A DNA stretch of 64,000 bases from Chitinophagaceae bacterium (GTDB taxonomy: Bacteria; Bacteroidota; Bacteroidia; Chitinophagales; Chitinophagaceae): assembly GCA_016706055.1 (NCBI GenBank), contig JADJKL010000006.1, positions 186,001 through 250,000 on the forward strand. The letters are read 5' to 3'. Under the pieces are notes generated by a model that searched no databases, was not told the DNA's origin, and worked only from the letters and a program-made list of their open reading frames with translations. Shown piece after piece: positions 26,989 to 36,634 of this stretch (its first letter is position 1; each line of letters opens with the position of its first letter). The translations under genes and the position numbers were made by a program.

Positions 26989-27017
26989 AAAAAGTGAACA
27001 TCAAATGTTCACTTTTT
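26989..27017 (-). terminator. Terminator after rpoD
   Basis: Perfect 13-bp stem AAAAAGTGAACAT / ATGTTCACTTTTT with a 3-nt loop. It lies about 100 bp beyond the rpoD stop codon and before the ffh start, both on the minus strand. Confidence 0.8.
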
Positions 27018-27115
27018 AAAGAATTGCAAAGATACAACTTCACTAAAGAACAGTTTCGTTGTATAAATAAAAATGTAAAAGTTTATGTCAGCTTTTTCTT
27101 TTTTAGTTATTGTAA

Positions 27116-27991
27116 TTAACTGCCAAGGTAAGTTCTTAGCATCGAGCAACGATTAGAAGCCTTTAATTTGGTAATTGCTTTGTCTTTAATTTGCCTTACT
27201 CTTTCTCTCGTTAAGCTGAATCTTTCTCCAATATCTTCCAAACTCATTGGATGATCTACACCTATGCCAAAGAAAAAGCAGATTACCTCTTTTTGACGCT
27301 CAGTCAGCGTTTTAAGGCTTCTATCTATTTCAGTTTTTAAAGACTCATTGTGTACAAGTAAACCATCTGTTTTATCCGCATTAGCATTCTCTACTACATC
27401 AATCAAGGTACTTTCTTCACCATCAGATAATGGTGAATCCATACTTACATGGCGGGAATTGATAGCAAGAGTAGCTTTTACCTCGTCCAGATCCATATCC
27501 AAAACTTCAGCTAATTCTTCAGCTGTAGGCTCCCTTTCAAATTGTTGTTCTAACAGTGAAAAGGCTTTTTGAATCCGATTGGTTAATCCAACCTTATTTA
27601 ATGGTAAACGAACAATTCTCGATTGTTCAGCTAATGATTGTAAAATGCTTTGCCTGATCCACCAAACAGCATAGGAAATAAACTTAAAGCCTCTTGTTTC
27701 ATCAAACCGCTGTGCAGCTTTGATAAGCCCAAGGTTTCCTTCATTTATAAGATCTGGAAGCGAAAGACCTTGATTTTGGTACTGTTTAGCAACAGATACT
27801 ACAAAACGAAGATTGGCTTTCGTCAATCTGTCTAAAGATTTCTGGCATCCTTGCTTAATAAGAGTGGCTAACTTAACCTCTTCTTCGGGGGTAATGAGTT
27901 CGACTTTGCCGATCTCCTGAAGGTACTTTTCTAAACTTTGGGATTCACGATTCGTAATCGACTTCGTGATTTTGAGTTGTCTCATACTCAT
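27116..27991 (-). CDS. rpoD: RNA polymerase sigma-70 factor, primary type (RpoD/SigA)
   Basis: 291 residues, the short primary sigma typical of Bacteroidota (no long region 1.1). Region 1.2 is SLEKYLQEIGKVELITPEEE. Region 2 is LRFVVSVAKQY...LIKAAQRFDETRGFKF with the -10-reading YAVWWIRQSI. Region 3 and region 4.2 (LEDIGERFSLTRERVRQIK) are complete. This sigma reads the TAnnTTTG -10 elements noted in the window. It is monocistronic with a clear terminator. Confidence 0.93.
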   Translation of the reverse strand: MSMRQLKITKSITNRESQSLEKYLQEIGKVELITPEEEVKLATLIKQGCQKSLDRLTKANLRFVVSVAKQYQNQGLSLPDLINEGNLGLIKAAQRFDETRGFKFISYAVWWIRQSILQSLAEQSRIVRLPLNKVGLTNRIQKAFSLLEQQFEREPTAEELAEVLDMDLDEVKATLAINSRHVSMDSPLSDGEESTLIDVVENANADKTDGLLVHNESLKTEIDRSLKTLTERQKEVICFFFGIGVDHPMSLEDIGERFSLTRERVRQIKDKAITKLKASNRCSMLRTYLGS

Positions 27992-28298
27992 AGGAATGGT
28001 TTTTAGGTGGTGTATTTAAAGGGTTAAGCTTTCTAATTTTAGCTACTTACGACTCAAAAAATACCCAATTTGATATTGATGGTTTTTCAGAACTTATTGA
28101 ACTTCAAAGCAATTTACCTAAATTGCCCATTGAGACCAAATAAATTTTGACATCCTCTTAACGGTTTTTATGATGATTTATTTCAGGGAAAACGGGTAGG
28201 TTTGAAATAAGGGGAAAAATAAAGCAAAAAATAAGTTGCGGCAATGATTTATTTTCTATTATTGCAGCCAACGTAATGATTTTTAGAGAGAAAGTAGA
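27992..28298. other. Divergent intergenic region rpoD / START-like gene
   Basis: 307 bp, AT-rich. It should hold the rpoD promoter (minus) and that of the 28299 gene (plus). A TATTTTTTG sequence on the minus strand (28055-28063) resembles the TAnnTTTG element. No TGA-N6-TCA box, repeat or RNA gene is seen. Confidence 0.4.
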
Positions 28299-28676
28299 AT
28301 GAGCAAACAATTATACACCTTAGAGTATCCCGTCCGCTGTTCGCCAACCATCCTTTATGATTTTCTGGCAACCCCTGCTGGTCTTGGAGAATGGTTCGCT
28401 GATAAAGTGGATGAAAAAGAGAATATCTTCTATTTCGGATGGAGTGGATCTTTTGAAAATGCAGAAGTAATGGAAAAGGAACAGGATAAATTTATCCGGT
28501 TTCATTGGGTTACTGCACCAAAAGGTGAATACTTTGAGTTCCGGATTGACAAATCAGAGATAACGAATCAGACAATTTTGATTATTACTGATTTTGCTGA
28601 GAAAAAAGAAATCAAGGATCAAAGTAATCTTTGGGATTTTCAGGTAAAAGAACTCATCCATCGCCTTGGAGCTTAG
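28299..28676 (+). CDS. START-like (SRPBCC superfamily) domain protein
   Basis: 125 residues, cytoplasmic. It starts KQLYTLEYPVRCSPTILYDFLATPAGLGEWFAD, the opening strand and helix of the AHA1/SRPBCC fold. It continues with strands IFYFGWSGSFENAEVME, FIRFHWVTAP and FEFRIDKSEITNQTILIITDF, and a C-terminal helix, WDFQVKELIHRLGA. The fold forms a hydrophobic ligand-binding pocket; the ligand is unknown. It is convergent with the next gene and overlaps it by 4 nt. Confidence 0.8.
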   Translation: MSKQLYTLEYPVRCSPTILYDFLATPAGLGEWFADKVDEKENIFYFGWSGSFENAEVMEKEQDKFIRFHWVTAPKGEYFEFRIDKSEITNQTILIITDFAEKKEIKDQSNLWDFQVKELIHRLGA

Positions 28677-29314
28677 TCAGTAAGCATTTTAATTATTTTT
28701 TTGAAACTAGTTAGTAGCGTTTTCTCTACTATATTGAATTCCTGTAAAGGGACTTTGATTGCTATTTTGCAAAATGAATTGCCTGAGACAATTTTTTCAT
28801 ACTCCGGTTCAGTCAAATTTTCAATCAGCTTATAATTGGCTTCTTCGAAATGGTGTTCCCATTGGTCTTCGTTAATGCAGCAATAGAAGCCACTTTCTTT
28901 CAGCAATGAATAGGCTGTTATAATCTTTTTATCATATAGGGTTTTGTAATTACCAGCAAGGTGAATGGTAATGCTAAAGAAATGTCCCCACCAGAACATA
29001 GTTCTGACAGCAAGTATTTCTGAGTGATTAAAAATTTTCGGAAAGTCAAGAATTCTATAAGGCAGTCCATTGTAATATTCTCCTTTTGATATTTTGGGTG
29101 AGGATTGAAACAATTCTACAGGAAATTGTCCATGATATTGTGTAAGCCATTCTTTTTGCTTTATCTGAAGATCAGAAAAGAAATAGTCAATCTTTTTGAG
29201 AATTGCATTCTTTGTTAAAATCCAATCTGCATTTGTAATCAATTCCATCTCCTTTTGTGAAAGCCTTATTTTTGCGTCGTTCATATCAAAAAGATTTGCT
29301 TCATTATTAGACAT
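28673..29314 (-). CDS. Hypothetical protein, Bacteroidota-type
   Basis: 213 residues, no signal peptide or membrane helix. It has notable aromatic content (LPYRILDFPKIF, TMFWWGHFFSITIHLAG) and a CCINEDQWEHHFEEANY segment. I do not recognise a named family. Residues 70-125 look like a compact alpha/beta core. It is convergent with the START-like gene and divergent from lptF/G, with only 9 bp between starts. Confidence 0.7.
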   Translation of the reverse strand: MSNNEANLFDMNDAKIRLSQKEMELITNADWILTKNAILKKIDYFFSDLQIKQKEWLTQYHGQFPVELFQSSPKISKGEYYNGLPYRILDFPKIFNHSEILAVRTMFWWGHFFSITIHLAGNYKTLYDKKIITAYSLLKESGFYCCINEDQWEHHFEEANYKLIENLTEPEYEKIVSGNSFCKIAIKVPLQEFNIVEKTLLTSFKKIIKMLTD

Positions 29315-29323
29315 TAAAGATAG

Positions 29324-30781
29324 GTGTTCAAAAAGCTTGATAAATTAATAATAAAGGCCTTTATAAGTCCTTTTGCAGCTACATTTTTTATTGTATTGCT
29401 GGTGCTTATCATGCAATTCTTTTGGTTATACATTGATGACTTTGTTGGTAAAGGAATTGCAACGGGTGTTATTTTTGAATTCATACTTTATCAGAGTGCA
29501 GTTTTAGTTCCGTTGGCATTGCCACTTTCCGTTCTTTTGTCTTCGTTGATGACGTTTGGCAATCTTGGAGAAAGTTTTGAATTGGTAGCTATCAAATCTG
29601 CCGGCATTTCCCTGTTGCGGTTTATGCGTCCACTATTCATTGTAACTGCTATTATTTCCATATTAGCATTTCTATTTGCTAATTATGTAATTCCTGTTGC
29701 CAATTTAAAAGCAAGGACTTTGCTTGGCGATATTGTCTATGCTAAACCGGCTTTTGATTTGAAAGAAGGAGTTTTTTATGATAAGATTCCAAATTTTGCA
29801 ATTAAAATTGGTAAAAAGGAAGCTAATGACAGTGTAGTAAGAAATGTAATTATTTATGAGCAGGGCGGTACACTACAGGATAACTTCATTATTGCCAAAA
29901 GCGGCATCATGCGGGTATCTGAAAACAAACGGTTCCTTGAATTTAATTTAAAAGATGGATGGAGGTATCAGGAAAAGGGTAATGCATCCGGCGGAAATAC
30001 TAATACCGAGTTTTATAGGATCAGTTTTAAAGAATTTAAAAAGCAGTTTGATCTTAGCACATTGGGTTTTAATAATCGTACAGCTGATAGTCTGAATAAG
30101 AATAATGAGAAGATGTTCAGTATGCGACAGCTAAGAGTTGCTCTTGATTCGCTGGAGAAAGAATATGCTACTGTTAAGCTGCGATCGGGTCAGGACATAT
30201 TTAGCCAATTTAATTTTGCAAAATTGCCCGATTCAATCCTTTCAAAATTAAACATTGCAAAAAAAGAACAAGATACTTCTGTTGTTAGCATGAGTGCTAT
30301 TATTCCTGATTCAGCCAAAAAAAATATTGACCAAAATATTCTGGCGACTTCAAATTCGCTAAAATCAACTGCACAAGCAATGGATGAAAACCTGAAAGGG
30401 AAAGAGCGGACTATTAGGAATTACAAAATTGAATGGCATAGAAAAATTGTCTTATCAATTGCCTGCTTAGTACTGTTTCTCATAGGAGCTCCATTGGGAG
30501 CTATTATCCGAAAAGGCGGGCTGGGAACACCGCTGATATTTGCTATTCTTTTTTTTATGTTATTTTATTTTTCAAGTACCATAGGCGAAAAATTTGCTAA
30601 GGAGAATACGATGACACCATTTACTGGCATGTGGCTCGCTACTTTTGTTTTGGTACCAGTGGGAGTTTTTCTTACCTGGAAAGCCATGCGGGATTCGCAA
30701 CTCTTTAATAAAGAGTATTACAGAAAAGTTGGAGGATTCTTCAGACGAATTACTGGCAGAAAAGTTCAATCAAAGTTTTAG
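29324..30781 (+). CDS. LptF/LptG (YjgP/YjgQ) family permease
   Basis: 485 residues starting at GTG 29324. Inner-membrane permease of the LPS export ABC system. Three N-terminal helices (KAFISPFAATFFIVLLVLIMQF, a second near 45-65, LALPLSVLLSSLMTFGNLGE) precede a large periplasmic beta-jellyroll domain (about 130-370). Three C-terminal helices follow, containing GAPLGAIIRKGGLGTPL and the segment near PFTGMW. The GNLGE coupling motif and GAxIRKGG are typical. In Bacteroidota a single longer protein often represents LptF or LptG; which one cannot be told here. Confidence 0.9.
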   Translation: MFKKLDKLIIKAFISPFAATFFIVLLVLIMQFFWLYIDDFVGKGIATGVIFEFILYQSAVLVPLALPLSVLLSSLMTFGNLGESFELVAIKSAGISLLRFMRPLFIVTAIISILAFLFANYVIPVANLKARTLLGDIVYAKPAFDLKEGVFYDKIPNFAIKIGKKEANDSVVRNVIIYEQGGTLQDNFIIAKSGIMRVSENKRFLEFNLKDGWRYQEKGNASGGNTNTEFYRISFKEFKKQFDLSTLGFNNRTADSLNKNNEKMFSMRQLRVALDSLEKEYATVKLRSGQDIFSQFNFAKLPDSILSKLNIAKKEQDTSVVSMSAIIPDSAKKNIDQNILATSNSLKSTAQAMDENLKGKERTIRNYKIEWHRKIVLSIACLVLFLIGAPLGAIIRKGGLGTPLIFAILFFMLFYFSSTIGEKFAKENTMTPFTGMWLATFVLVPVGVFLTWKAMRDSQLFNKEYYRKVGGFFRRITGRKVQSKF

Positions 30782-30873
30782 TTATATAGCTAACATTGTT
30801 ATTTTTTCTTTAGCAACTCATAATCATTCACCTTTTTTATTCAGTATATTCGGAATTCAAAAAACTAACTACT

Positions 30874-31638
30874 ATGAAATTTATATTATTCATTGCAAGT
30901 GCATTTGTGTTATTCAGTTGTAATAATGATGCAACTAAAGATTCAAAACCAGACGGAACTACGGAGAAAGTAGTTTCAAGTGCTGATTTTATGAAGCCGC
31001 AGAAAATCAGTATGCAGGAGTTGCCCGAAGAAATTACTGTCTTTGGAACTTTTAACGAAGCCTGGAAATGGGTTGATAGCATGGGCGAAAATGTTTTTCT
31101 TTTATCGCATGAGGTAAAAAATGATAGTCCGGGAGATGAATTTAGTGATGAACCTGAATCTGGATTTGTACATACGGCGCATTACTTAAAGAAAGATGAC
31201 AAGTACAGGTCAATAAGAACCTCTACGGATGATGAAAAAGCCTGTTCATTCGATTTACTTTGTGATTTTATACCCAGCTCTACTACTATTACAGATTTGG
31301 ATAATAACGGGTATGCCGAAATAAAGTATCAATTCACTAAAGCTTGTCGCAGCGATGTTTCTCCGGCTTCCATGACTTTGGTATTAAGAGAAAATGGAAA
31401 AAATCATATACTAATGGGAACAAGATGGGTGGCTTATGCTGATGACATGGCTTTTAACATCACAGAAGAAAATGCGAGTCTTGAAGGAACTCGAAAACTT
31501 GCGGATGAAATGGCAGAGTTAGAAAGAACGATGGGGAAATATAATAGCGAATATCAATTTTCAAATGCGCCACCTGCATTTTTAGCCTTTGCCCGAAAAG
31601 AGTGGATAAAATATGCCGAGGAAAAAATGGGAGATTAA
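30874..31638 (+). CDS. Hypothetical lipoprotein
   Basis: 254 residues. The signal peptide and lipobox are FVLFSC (Cys16), followed by a polar linker. A globular part has FNEAWKWVDSMGENVFLLSHE, a DLDNNGYAEIKYQFTKAC strand region resembling a calcium-like DxDxNG loop, and a C-terminal helical AFARKEWIKYAEEKMGD. A paired-Cys pattern (CSFDLLCDF, KACRSD) could form disulfides. Family not recognised. It is followed after 3 bp by a CDF transporter gene. Confidence 0.75.
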   Translation: MKFILFIASAFVLFSCNNDATKDSKPDGTTEKVVSSADFMKPQKISMQELPEEITVFGTFNEAWKWVDSMGENVFLLSHEVKNDSPGDEFSDEPESGFVHTAHYLKKDDKYRSIRTSTDDEKACSFDLLCDFIPSSTTITDLDNNGYAEIKYQFTKACRSDVSPASMTLVLRENGKNHILMGTRWVAYADDMAFNITEENASLEGTRKLADEMAELERTMGKYNSEYQFSNAPPAFLAFARKEWIKYAEEKMGD

Positions 31639-31641
31639 TCA

Positions 31642-32628
31642 TTGAGTACAGCAAAGCAAAACCTCAGCGTTCAAAGATGGGTGGCTGCAATTTCTGTTTT
31701 GCTGCTGGTCGTAAAATTTATTGCATATTACTCAACACATTCAGTTGCTATACTTACGGATGCATTAGAAAGTATTGTAAATGTAGCTGCAGGATTTATT
31801 GGTTTGTATAGTTTGTTTATTGCAGCAAAACCCCGGGATCAGGATCATCCATACGGACATGGAAAAGCGGAATTCCTTTCTGCTGCAATAGAAGGTACTT
31901 TAATAGGTACAGCCGGTTTAATTATTATTTACAAAGCCATTCAAAATTTAATTAATCCTGTTGAGCTACATAAAATAGACTATGGAATATGGTTGGTTGC
32001 CGGAACAGCTTGTGCAAATTTTATAGTTGGTTATTTTTGTCTTCGTACTGGAAATAAGAATAACTCGCTGGCATTAATAGCCAGTGGCAAACATTTGCAA
32101 ACGGATACATGGTCCACGGTTGGAATTATTATCGGCCTCGTTTTATTATATTTTACAGGGTATAAATGGATAGATAGCACCATTGCCATTTTATTTGCGT
32201 TGTATATTATCTACACTGGGTATAAAATTTTGCGTACTTCTATTGCAGGCATCATGGATGAAGCGGATGTAAAGCTGTTATCTCGAATGGTAGAAGTATT
32301 GAATACTAATCGAAGAGAAAATTGGGTGGATTTGCATAATCTTCGTGTAATAAAATATGGAAGTGTGTTGCATGTAGATGCTCATCTTACAGTTCCCTGG
32401 TTTTTAAATGTACATGAGGCACATAAAGAAATAGATGCATTGGGAATATTAATCAGGAAAGAGTTTGGAGAAACGCTGGAGCTATTCGTTCATTCCGATG
32501 GATGTCTGCCATTTCAATGTAAGATTTGTAATAAAGCGGATTGTCCGGAAAGAAAGAATAATTTTGAACAACGAATTGGCTGGACATTAGAAAATATTTC
32601 ACAGAATAAAAAACATGAATTGAAATGA
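31642..32628 (+). CDS. Cation diffusion facilitator (CDF) metal transporter
   Basis: 328 residues from a TTG start, 3 bp after the lipoprotein stop. Six helices. The first metal site is in helix 2 (SVAILTDALESIVN), with the RDQDHPYGHGKAEF motif after it. The second site is in helix 5 (ASGKHLQTDTWSTVG; note H-x-x-x-D in place of the usual HxxxD with Asn). A cytoplasmic ferredoxin-like domain carries HNLRVIKYG and DAHLTVPW. The C terminus has a Cys-rich tail (CKICNKADC) that may bind metal. Expected to export Zn, Fe or similar divalent cations. It overlaps osmC by 4 nt. Confidence 0.92.
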   Translation: MSTAKQNLSVQRWVAAISVLLLVVKFIAYYSTHSVAILTDALESIVNVAAGFIGLYSLFIAAKPRDQDHPYGHGKAEFLSAAIEGTLIGTAGLIIIYKAIQNLINPVELHKIDYGIWLVAGTACANFIVGYFCLRTGNKNNSLALIASGKHLQTDTWSTVGIIIGLVLLYFTGYKWIDSTIAILFALYIIYTGYKILRTSIAGIMDEADVKLLSRMVEVLNTNRRENWVDLHNLRVIKYGSVLHVDAHLTVPWFLNVHEAHKEIDALGILIRKEFGETLELFVHSDGCLPFQCKICNKADCPERKNNFEQRIGWTLENISQNKKHELK

Positions 32629-33029
32629 GTACAAAGACAGTAACTACATGGAAAACCGCACATGAATTTGAAAGTCAACTCGGACAGAATAGTATTCAAT
32701 TAGATGGAAGCCAAACAAATGGTTTTGGTCCAAAGGCTTTATTATTATCCGGGCTTGCGGCCTGTTCTGGTATAGATGTCGTTGATATACTTGAGAAAAT
32801 GAGAGTTGAGTTTTCTGATTTTGTTATTGATGCTGAAGCTGAACAGGTAGACGAGCATCCAAAAGTTTTTAAGGATATTTTAGTTACTTATAGAATTAAA
32901 ACTGATGTAGCGAATGAGGATAAGGTGAAAAAAGCTATTAACTTGTCGTTAGAAAAATATTGTGGTGTTGCAGCTATGCTGAGAAAAAACTCGGCAATCA
33001 ATTATGAATTGGTTATTGAAAATAGTTAA
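32625..33029 (+). CDS. OsmC family peroxide-reducing protein
   Basis: 134 residues, overlapping the CDF gene by 4 nt. The OsmC fold shows GPKALLLSGLAACSGIDVVDIL with the first catalytic cysteine, and the second in LSLEKYCGVAAMLRK. It is expected to reduce organic hydroperoxides. Coupling to a metal exporter and proximity to a peroxiredoxin suggest an oxidative or metal stress group. Confidence 0.9.
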   Translation: MSTKTVTTWKTAHEFESQLGQNSIQLDGSQTNGFGPKALLLSGLAACSGIDVVDILEKMRVEFSDFVIDAEAEQVDEHPKVFKDILVTYRIKTDVANEDKVKKAINLSLEKYCGVAAMLRKNSAINYELVIENS

Positions 33030-33140
33030 GAAACGTACACTTTAAGATATTGCTATTCAATGTTTATAGGTAATCTTTAGCCAATCTGTTGATATGATAA
33101 TCTTTAAAGCCTATTTTTGTAATAAATAAAAATACTAGCT

Positions 33141-33779
33141 ATGGCACTACGTCTTGGGGATGCAGCTCCCAACTTTAAAGCAAAAACATCTGTTGGAGAA
33201 ATTGATTTTTATGAATACTTGGGCGATAGCTGGGGTGTTTTATTTTCGCATCCTGCGGATTATACACCTGTATGTACTACTGAATTGGGCAGAACTGCCT
33301 TGCTGAGTGAAGAGTTTGCGAAGCGTAATGTAAAAGTGCTGGCATTAAGTGTTGACCCACTTGATAAGCATAAAGGTTGGATCAGTGATATAAACGAAAC
33401 GCAAAACTGTAATGTTGATTTTCCAATTATTGCAGACGAAGATAGGAATGTGGCAACATTGTATGATATGATTCATCCAAATGCATCTGCTACAGCAACA
33501 GTACGTTCCTTATTTATAATTGGCCCAGATAAGACTGTAAAATTATTTATCACTTATCCTGCTTCTACTGGAAGAAATTTCTTTGAAGTGCTTCGGGTAA
33601 TTGATTCACTACAATTGACAGCGAATTACAGTGTAGCAACACCAGCTAACTGGAATGCAGGAGAAGATGTAATTGTTGTACCTTCTATTTCTACTGAAGA
33701 TGCTATTAAAAAGTTTCCTAAAGGAGTAAAAGAGGTAAAACCTTATTTGCGGTATACACCTCAGCCGAATATTGACTAA
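33141..33779 (+). CDS. Peroxiredoxin (1-Cys, Prx6 type)
   Basis: 212 residues. The peroxidatic Cys45 lies in HPADYTPVCTTELG. No resolving Cys occurs at the usual 2-Cys position, and the C-terminal extension (NWNAGEDVIVVPSISTEDA...KPYLRYTPQP) is that of the Prx6 subfamily. It reduces H2O2 and alkyl hydroperoxides in the cytoplasm. A TATTTTTG -10-like element lies about 25 bp upstream of the ATG. Confidence 0.95.
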   Translation: MALRLGDAAPNFKAKTSVGEIDFYEYLGDSWGVLFSHPADYTPVCTTELGRTALLSEEFAKRNVKVLALSVDPLDKHKGWISDINETQNCNVDFPIIADEDRNVATLYDMIHPNASATATVRSLFIIGPDKTVKLFITYPASTGRNFFEVLRVIDSLQLTANYSVATPANWNAGEDVIVVPSISTEDAIKKFPKGVKEVKPYLRYTPQPNID

Positions 33780-33900
33780 GGCAACTATATAGTAATGGAA
33801 ATCTTTCTTCAACTGAAGGAACTCTATTTGCTTGCAATCAATTTGCCAACAAAAAAGTCTCAGATGTATATTTGCTTCAATTAAAAAGTAGGCAATTATC

Positions 33901-35069
33901 ATGGCAAAGCATCCCGAAACAAATGCGGTAAGAATTCAAACGAAGAAGACCGGTGAGAAAGAACATTCAACTCCATTATTTCTTACCAGCAGTTTTACAT
34001 ACGATTCAGCAGAAGATATGGCGGCGGCTTTTCGGATGATACGCTGGACGTAAATATCTATTCCCGTTTTTCTAATCCTTCAGTTGATGAATTTATAGAA
34101 AAAATAGCTTCTTTAGAAGGAGCCGAAGATGGTATTGCTACAGCTACAGGAATGGCAGCTATCTATTCCACATTCATGACTTTCTTAAATCAAGGCGATC
34201 ATATTATTTCGGCGTCGGCAGTATTTGGTTCCACACATACTATTCTTACAAAGTATTTGCCCAAGTGGGGAATTGAGTCTTCTTACTTTGATATGAATAA
34301 GCCGGAAAGTATTGAAGCATTAATAAAGCCAAATACAAAAATGCTGTATGTGGAAACGCCAAGCAATCCGGGGTTGGATATTATTGATATTGAATTTGTA
34401 TCCGCATTATGCAAGAAAAACAATATACTTTTTGTTGTTGATAATTGCTTTGCCACTCCGGCAGTGCAGCAACCGATTAAATTTGGTGCCGACCTTGTTG
34501 TTCATTCCGCTACAAAATTTATTGACGGACAGGGAAGAGTGTTAGGGGGCGTAGTAGTTGGTAAAAAAGAATTGATACAGCCGCTATATCTTTTTGTTCG
34601 CAATACCGGACCATCCATGAGTCCTTTTAATGCATGGGTATTATCAAAAAGCCTGGAAACATTATTTATAAGAATGGAAAGGCATGCGGCCAGTGCAATG
34701 CAGATTGCTAAAGCACTAGATGGTCATGCAAAATTGAGTTCCGTTAAATATCCATTTCTGGAATCACATCCACAATATGATATTGCTAAAAAACAAATGA
34801 GTAATGGCGGCGGTATTGTAACGTTTGAATTAAAAGGCGGCATAGAAGCAGGAAGAAATTTTTTGAATAGTTTACAGATGATTTCTTTGACGAACAATTT
34901 AGGTGACAGCCGCACTATTGCTTCGCATCCGGCATCAACTACACATTCTAAATTATCATTGGAAGAAAGAGCAGCCGTAGGCATCACAGATGGTTTGATT
35001 CGTATTTCTATTGGATTGGAAAATGCAGAAGATATATTGGAGGATATTTTGCAGGCGTTGGGAGAGTGA
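33901..35069 (+). CDS. Trans-sulfuration enzyme, O-succinylhomoserine sulfhydrylase-like (one frameshift)
   Basis: PLP enzyme of the Cys/Met metabolism family, about 389 residues after correction. The start ATG at 33901 gives KHPETNAVRIQTKKTGEKEHSTPLF. The frame breaks near 34030 by one missing base in a GCGGCGGC run, then continues DVNIYSRFSNPSVDEFIEK. Family marks: TATGMAAIYS, YVETPSNPGLDI, VVDNCFATPAVQQP and the PLP lysine in VVHSATKFIDGQGRVLGG. Cystathionine gamma-synthase or methionine gamma-lyase activity cannot be excluded. Confidence 0.9.
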
Positions 35070-35267
35070 AGAGGAATTTAAAAATCAATTTCAGGAAGAC
35101 ACATTTGTATGAAATGTCTTTGTATCAAAGGGTTTCATTTATTGTTACAAGTTTCTTTTCTGCGTGGAAATTTAGGCGCATAGTATTTGTCTCGAACCAA
35201 CCATGCCAACCGTCAATCCATGAGGATGTAAAATATTTTTTCAAGTTATATGGGTCTTGCCTAAAAT

Positions 35268-35781
35268 CTAACAGTTGTATATATAACCGGTGTCACCGGA
35301 AGAACGATAAAAAGCTAAGTTGCTTGTCTTTAAATTTGAGCTGTTCTTGTTGTAAAGGGCAAACTTATTGTGTTGTTTTAATTGTTCTTTATGTTGGTTT
35401 TTGATTTTCTTTAATTCTTTCGAGTCCATTTTCTTTATGAGTCTTAATTGTATTTCGAAATGTTTGGTCTCTAAACTTAAGAAGGGAATTGCAATATTGA
35501 TTTTGAATTTCTATCAAGGCTGAATTTACAAGACTACTATCAGGTTTAAAAAAAATGACATCATTGTACTGTTCAGAACGACCAAGTATTTTTTTAGCAT
35601 AGCTAGCTGGAAATACAACAGCTTTACTACTGTCAAATTTTAAAATGTAAACATTTTCTTTTTCTGAGCTGTCAACAGCTTTCAAAGAAACTCCATGGTC
35701 AACATTAGATTTATCCTCAGCCTGCTGGCCGAAAGCAAAGAGTTTAAAAAGTAAAATAAATATGAGTATGGGGGTCTTCAT
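35268..35781 (-). CDS. Hypothetical secreted protein (probable frameshift)
   Basis: Signal peptide ILIFILLFKLFAFGQQ, then a small domain (ENVYILKFDSSKAVVFPASYA, KKILGRSEQYNDVIFFKPDSS). The first frame ends at 35389. A second frame continues without interruption, DSKELKKIKNQHKEQLKQHN then KFALYNKNSSNL, to a stop at 35268. One extra G near 35424 would join them into about 170 residues. Family not recognised. The opposite-strand frame here is less convincing because it has no signal or family feature. Confidence 0.55.
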
Positions 35782-35847
35782 GAATTAAGAGTAGAAAGTA
35801 AATTTATATAATAAGCCCAAATATTCAAAGCTGAGAACTTATTTACA

Positions 35848-36591
35848 CTAAAGTCCACCTTTAGGGGACAGGGGTTTCTTCCTCTTCCTCAATTGCTGCA
35901 ATGTTGCCCGCATATCTTTAGGGAGTTCCGCTTCCAGTTCAATTGCTTTTCCGTCAATGCCTTTAAAGCCTAGTTGAAAAGAATGTAATGCCAATCGTCC
36001 AAGAATAGGCCGTTCTTCTAATTCATCTTTTGAAAGGTTGTATTTTTTCTTTAGGCTGGAAATTAAAACCGGTTTGCCATCACCATATACCTCATCACAA
36101 ACGATTGGGTGTCCGTATTCTTTCATGTGAACTCTTATCTGATGTGTTCTGCCAGTATGTATATGAAATTGCACCAAAGAATAAATACCAAAATCTTCCA
36201 GCACTTCAAAATCAGTTAAGGATTCTTTACCGTTGCGATGAATGATCATCGTTCCATTTTTTGCCGGATGTTCTGCAATAGGAGAATCCATAGAACCTTT
36301 TTCTTCGGGTAATGAACCGATTACCAAACCTTGGTATATTTTCTTTGTTTGTCTTTCTTCAAATTGAAGAGAAAGATGTTTGTGCGTAGTTAAATTTTTT
36401 GCAAAGACGATTAAGCCGCTGGTGTCTTTATCTAAACGATGGACAGTATAGATGTCTTTATACTTTTCAATTAATAATGATTTCAACGAAACATCTTTTC
36501 CCATTCTGTCGGGAATAGAGAGTAAACCGGAAGGCTTATTTAAGGCTATCCAATTCTCATTTTCAGCGATTATAAAATCCTTTAATGACAT
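35848..36591 (-). CDS. RluA-family pseudouridine synthase
   Basis: 247 residues, without an S4 domain. The N-terminal part reads NWIALNKPSGLLSIPDRMG, with the catalytic Asp in VHRLDKDTSGLIVFAK. HTGRTHQIRVHMKEYGHPIVCDEVYG and LALHSFQLGF mark the RluA family. It modifies rRNA or tRNA uridines; the target is unknown. The last residues (KKPLSPKGGL) are encoded by a short palindromic repeat that overlaps the stop region. Confidence 0.92.
   Translation of the reverse strand: MSLKDFIIAENENWIALNKPSGLLSIPDRMGKDVSLKSLLIEKYKDIYTVHRLDKDTSGLIVFAKNLTTHKHLSLQFEERQTKKIYQGLVIGSLPEEKGSMDSPIAEHPAKNGTMIIHRNGKESLTDFEVLEDFGIYSLVQFHIHTGRTHQIRVHMKEYGHPIVCDEVYGDGKPVLISSLKKKYNLSKDELEERPILGRLALHSFQLGFKGIDGKAIELEAELPKDMRATLQQLRKRKKPLSPKGGL
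35853..35869. repeat. Short palindromic repeat in the 3' end of the RluA-family gene
   Basis: GTCCACCTTTAGGGGAC belongs to the CCCC-TAAA-GGGG family. It is read through by the gene and supplies its final codons. Confidence 0.65.
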
Positions 36592-36610
36592 TTTTTATTA
36601 TAAAGTTTGT

Positions 36611-36629
36611 AAAGCCCCTTTAGGGGTTT
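36611..36629. repeat. Short palindromic repeat between two pseudouridine synthase genes
   Basis: AAAGCCCCTTTAGGGGTTT, followed by GGGGTTT. Same family as 25498, 35853, 47730 and 61122. It lies just beyond the stop of the RsuA-like gene. Confidence 0.7.
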
Positions 36630-36634
36630 GGGGT

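Noticed and set aside
35066..35404. 112-residue plus-strand open frame overlapping the trans-sulfuration gene end
   Set aside because: It has no signal, domain or family feature. The opposite strand carries a signal-peptide protein that continues through this region after one frame correction.
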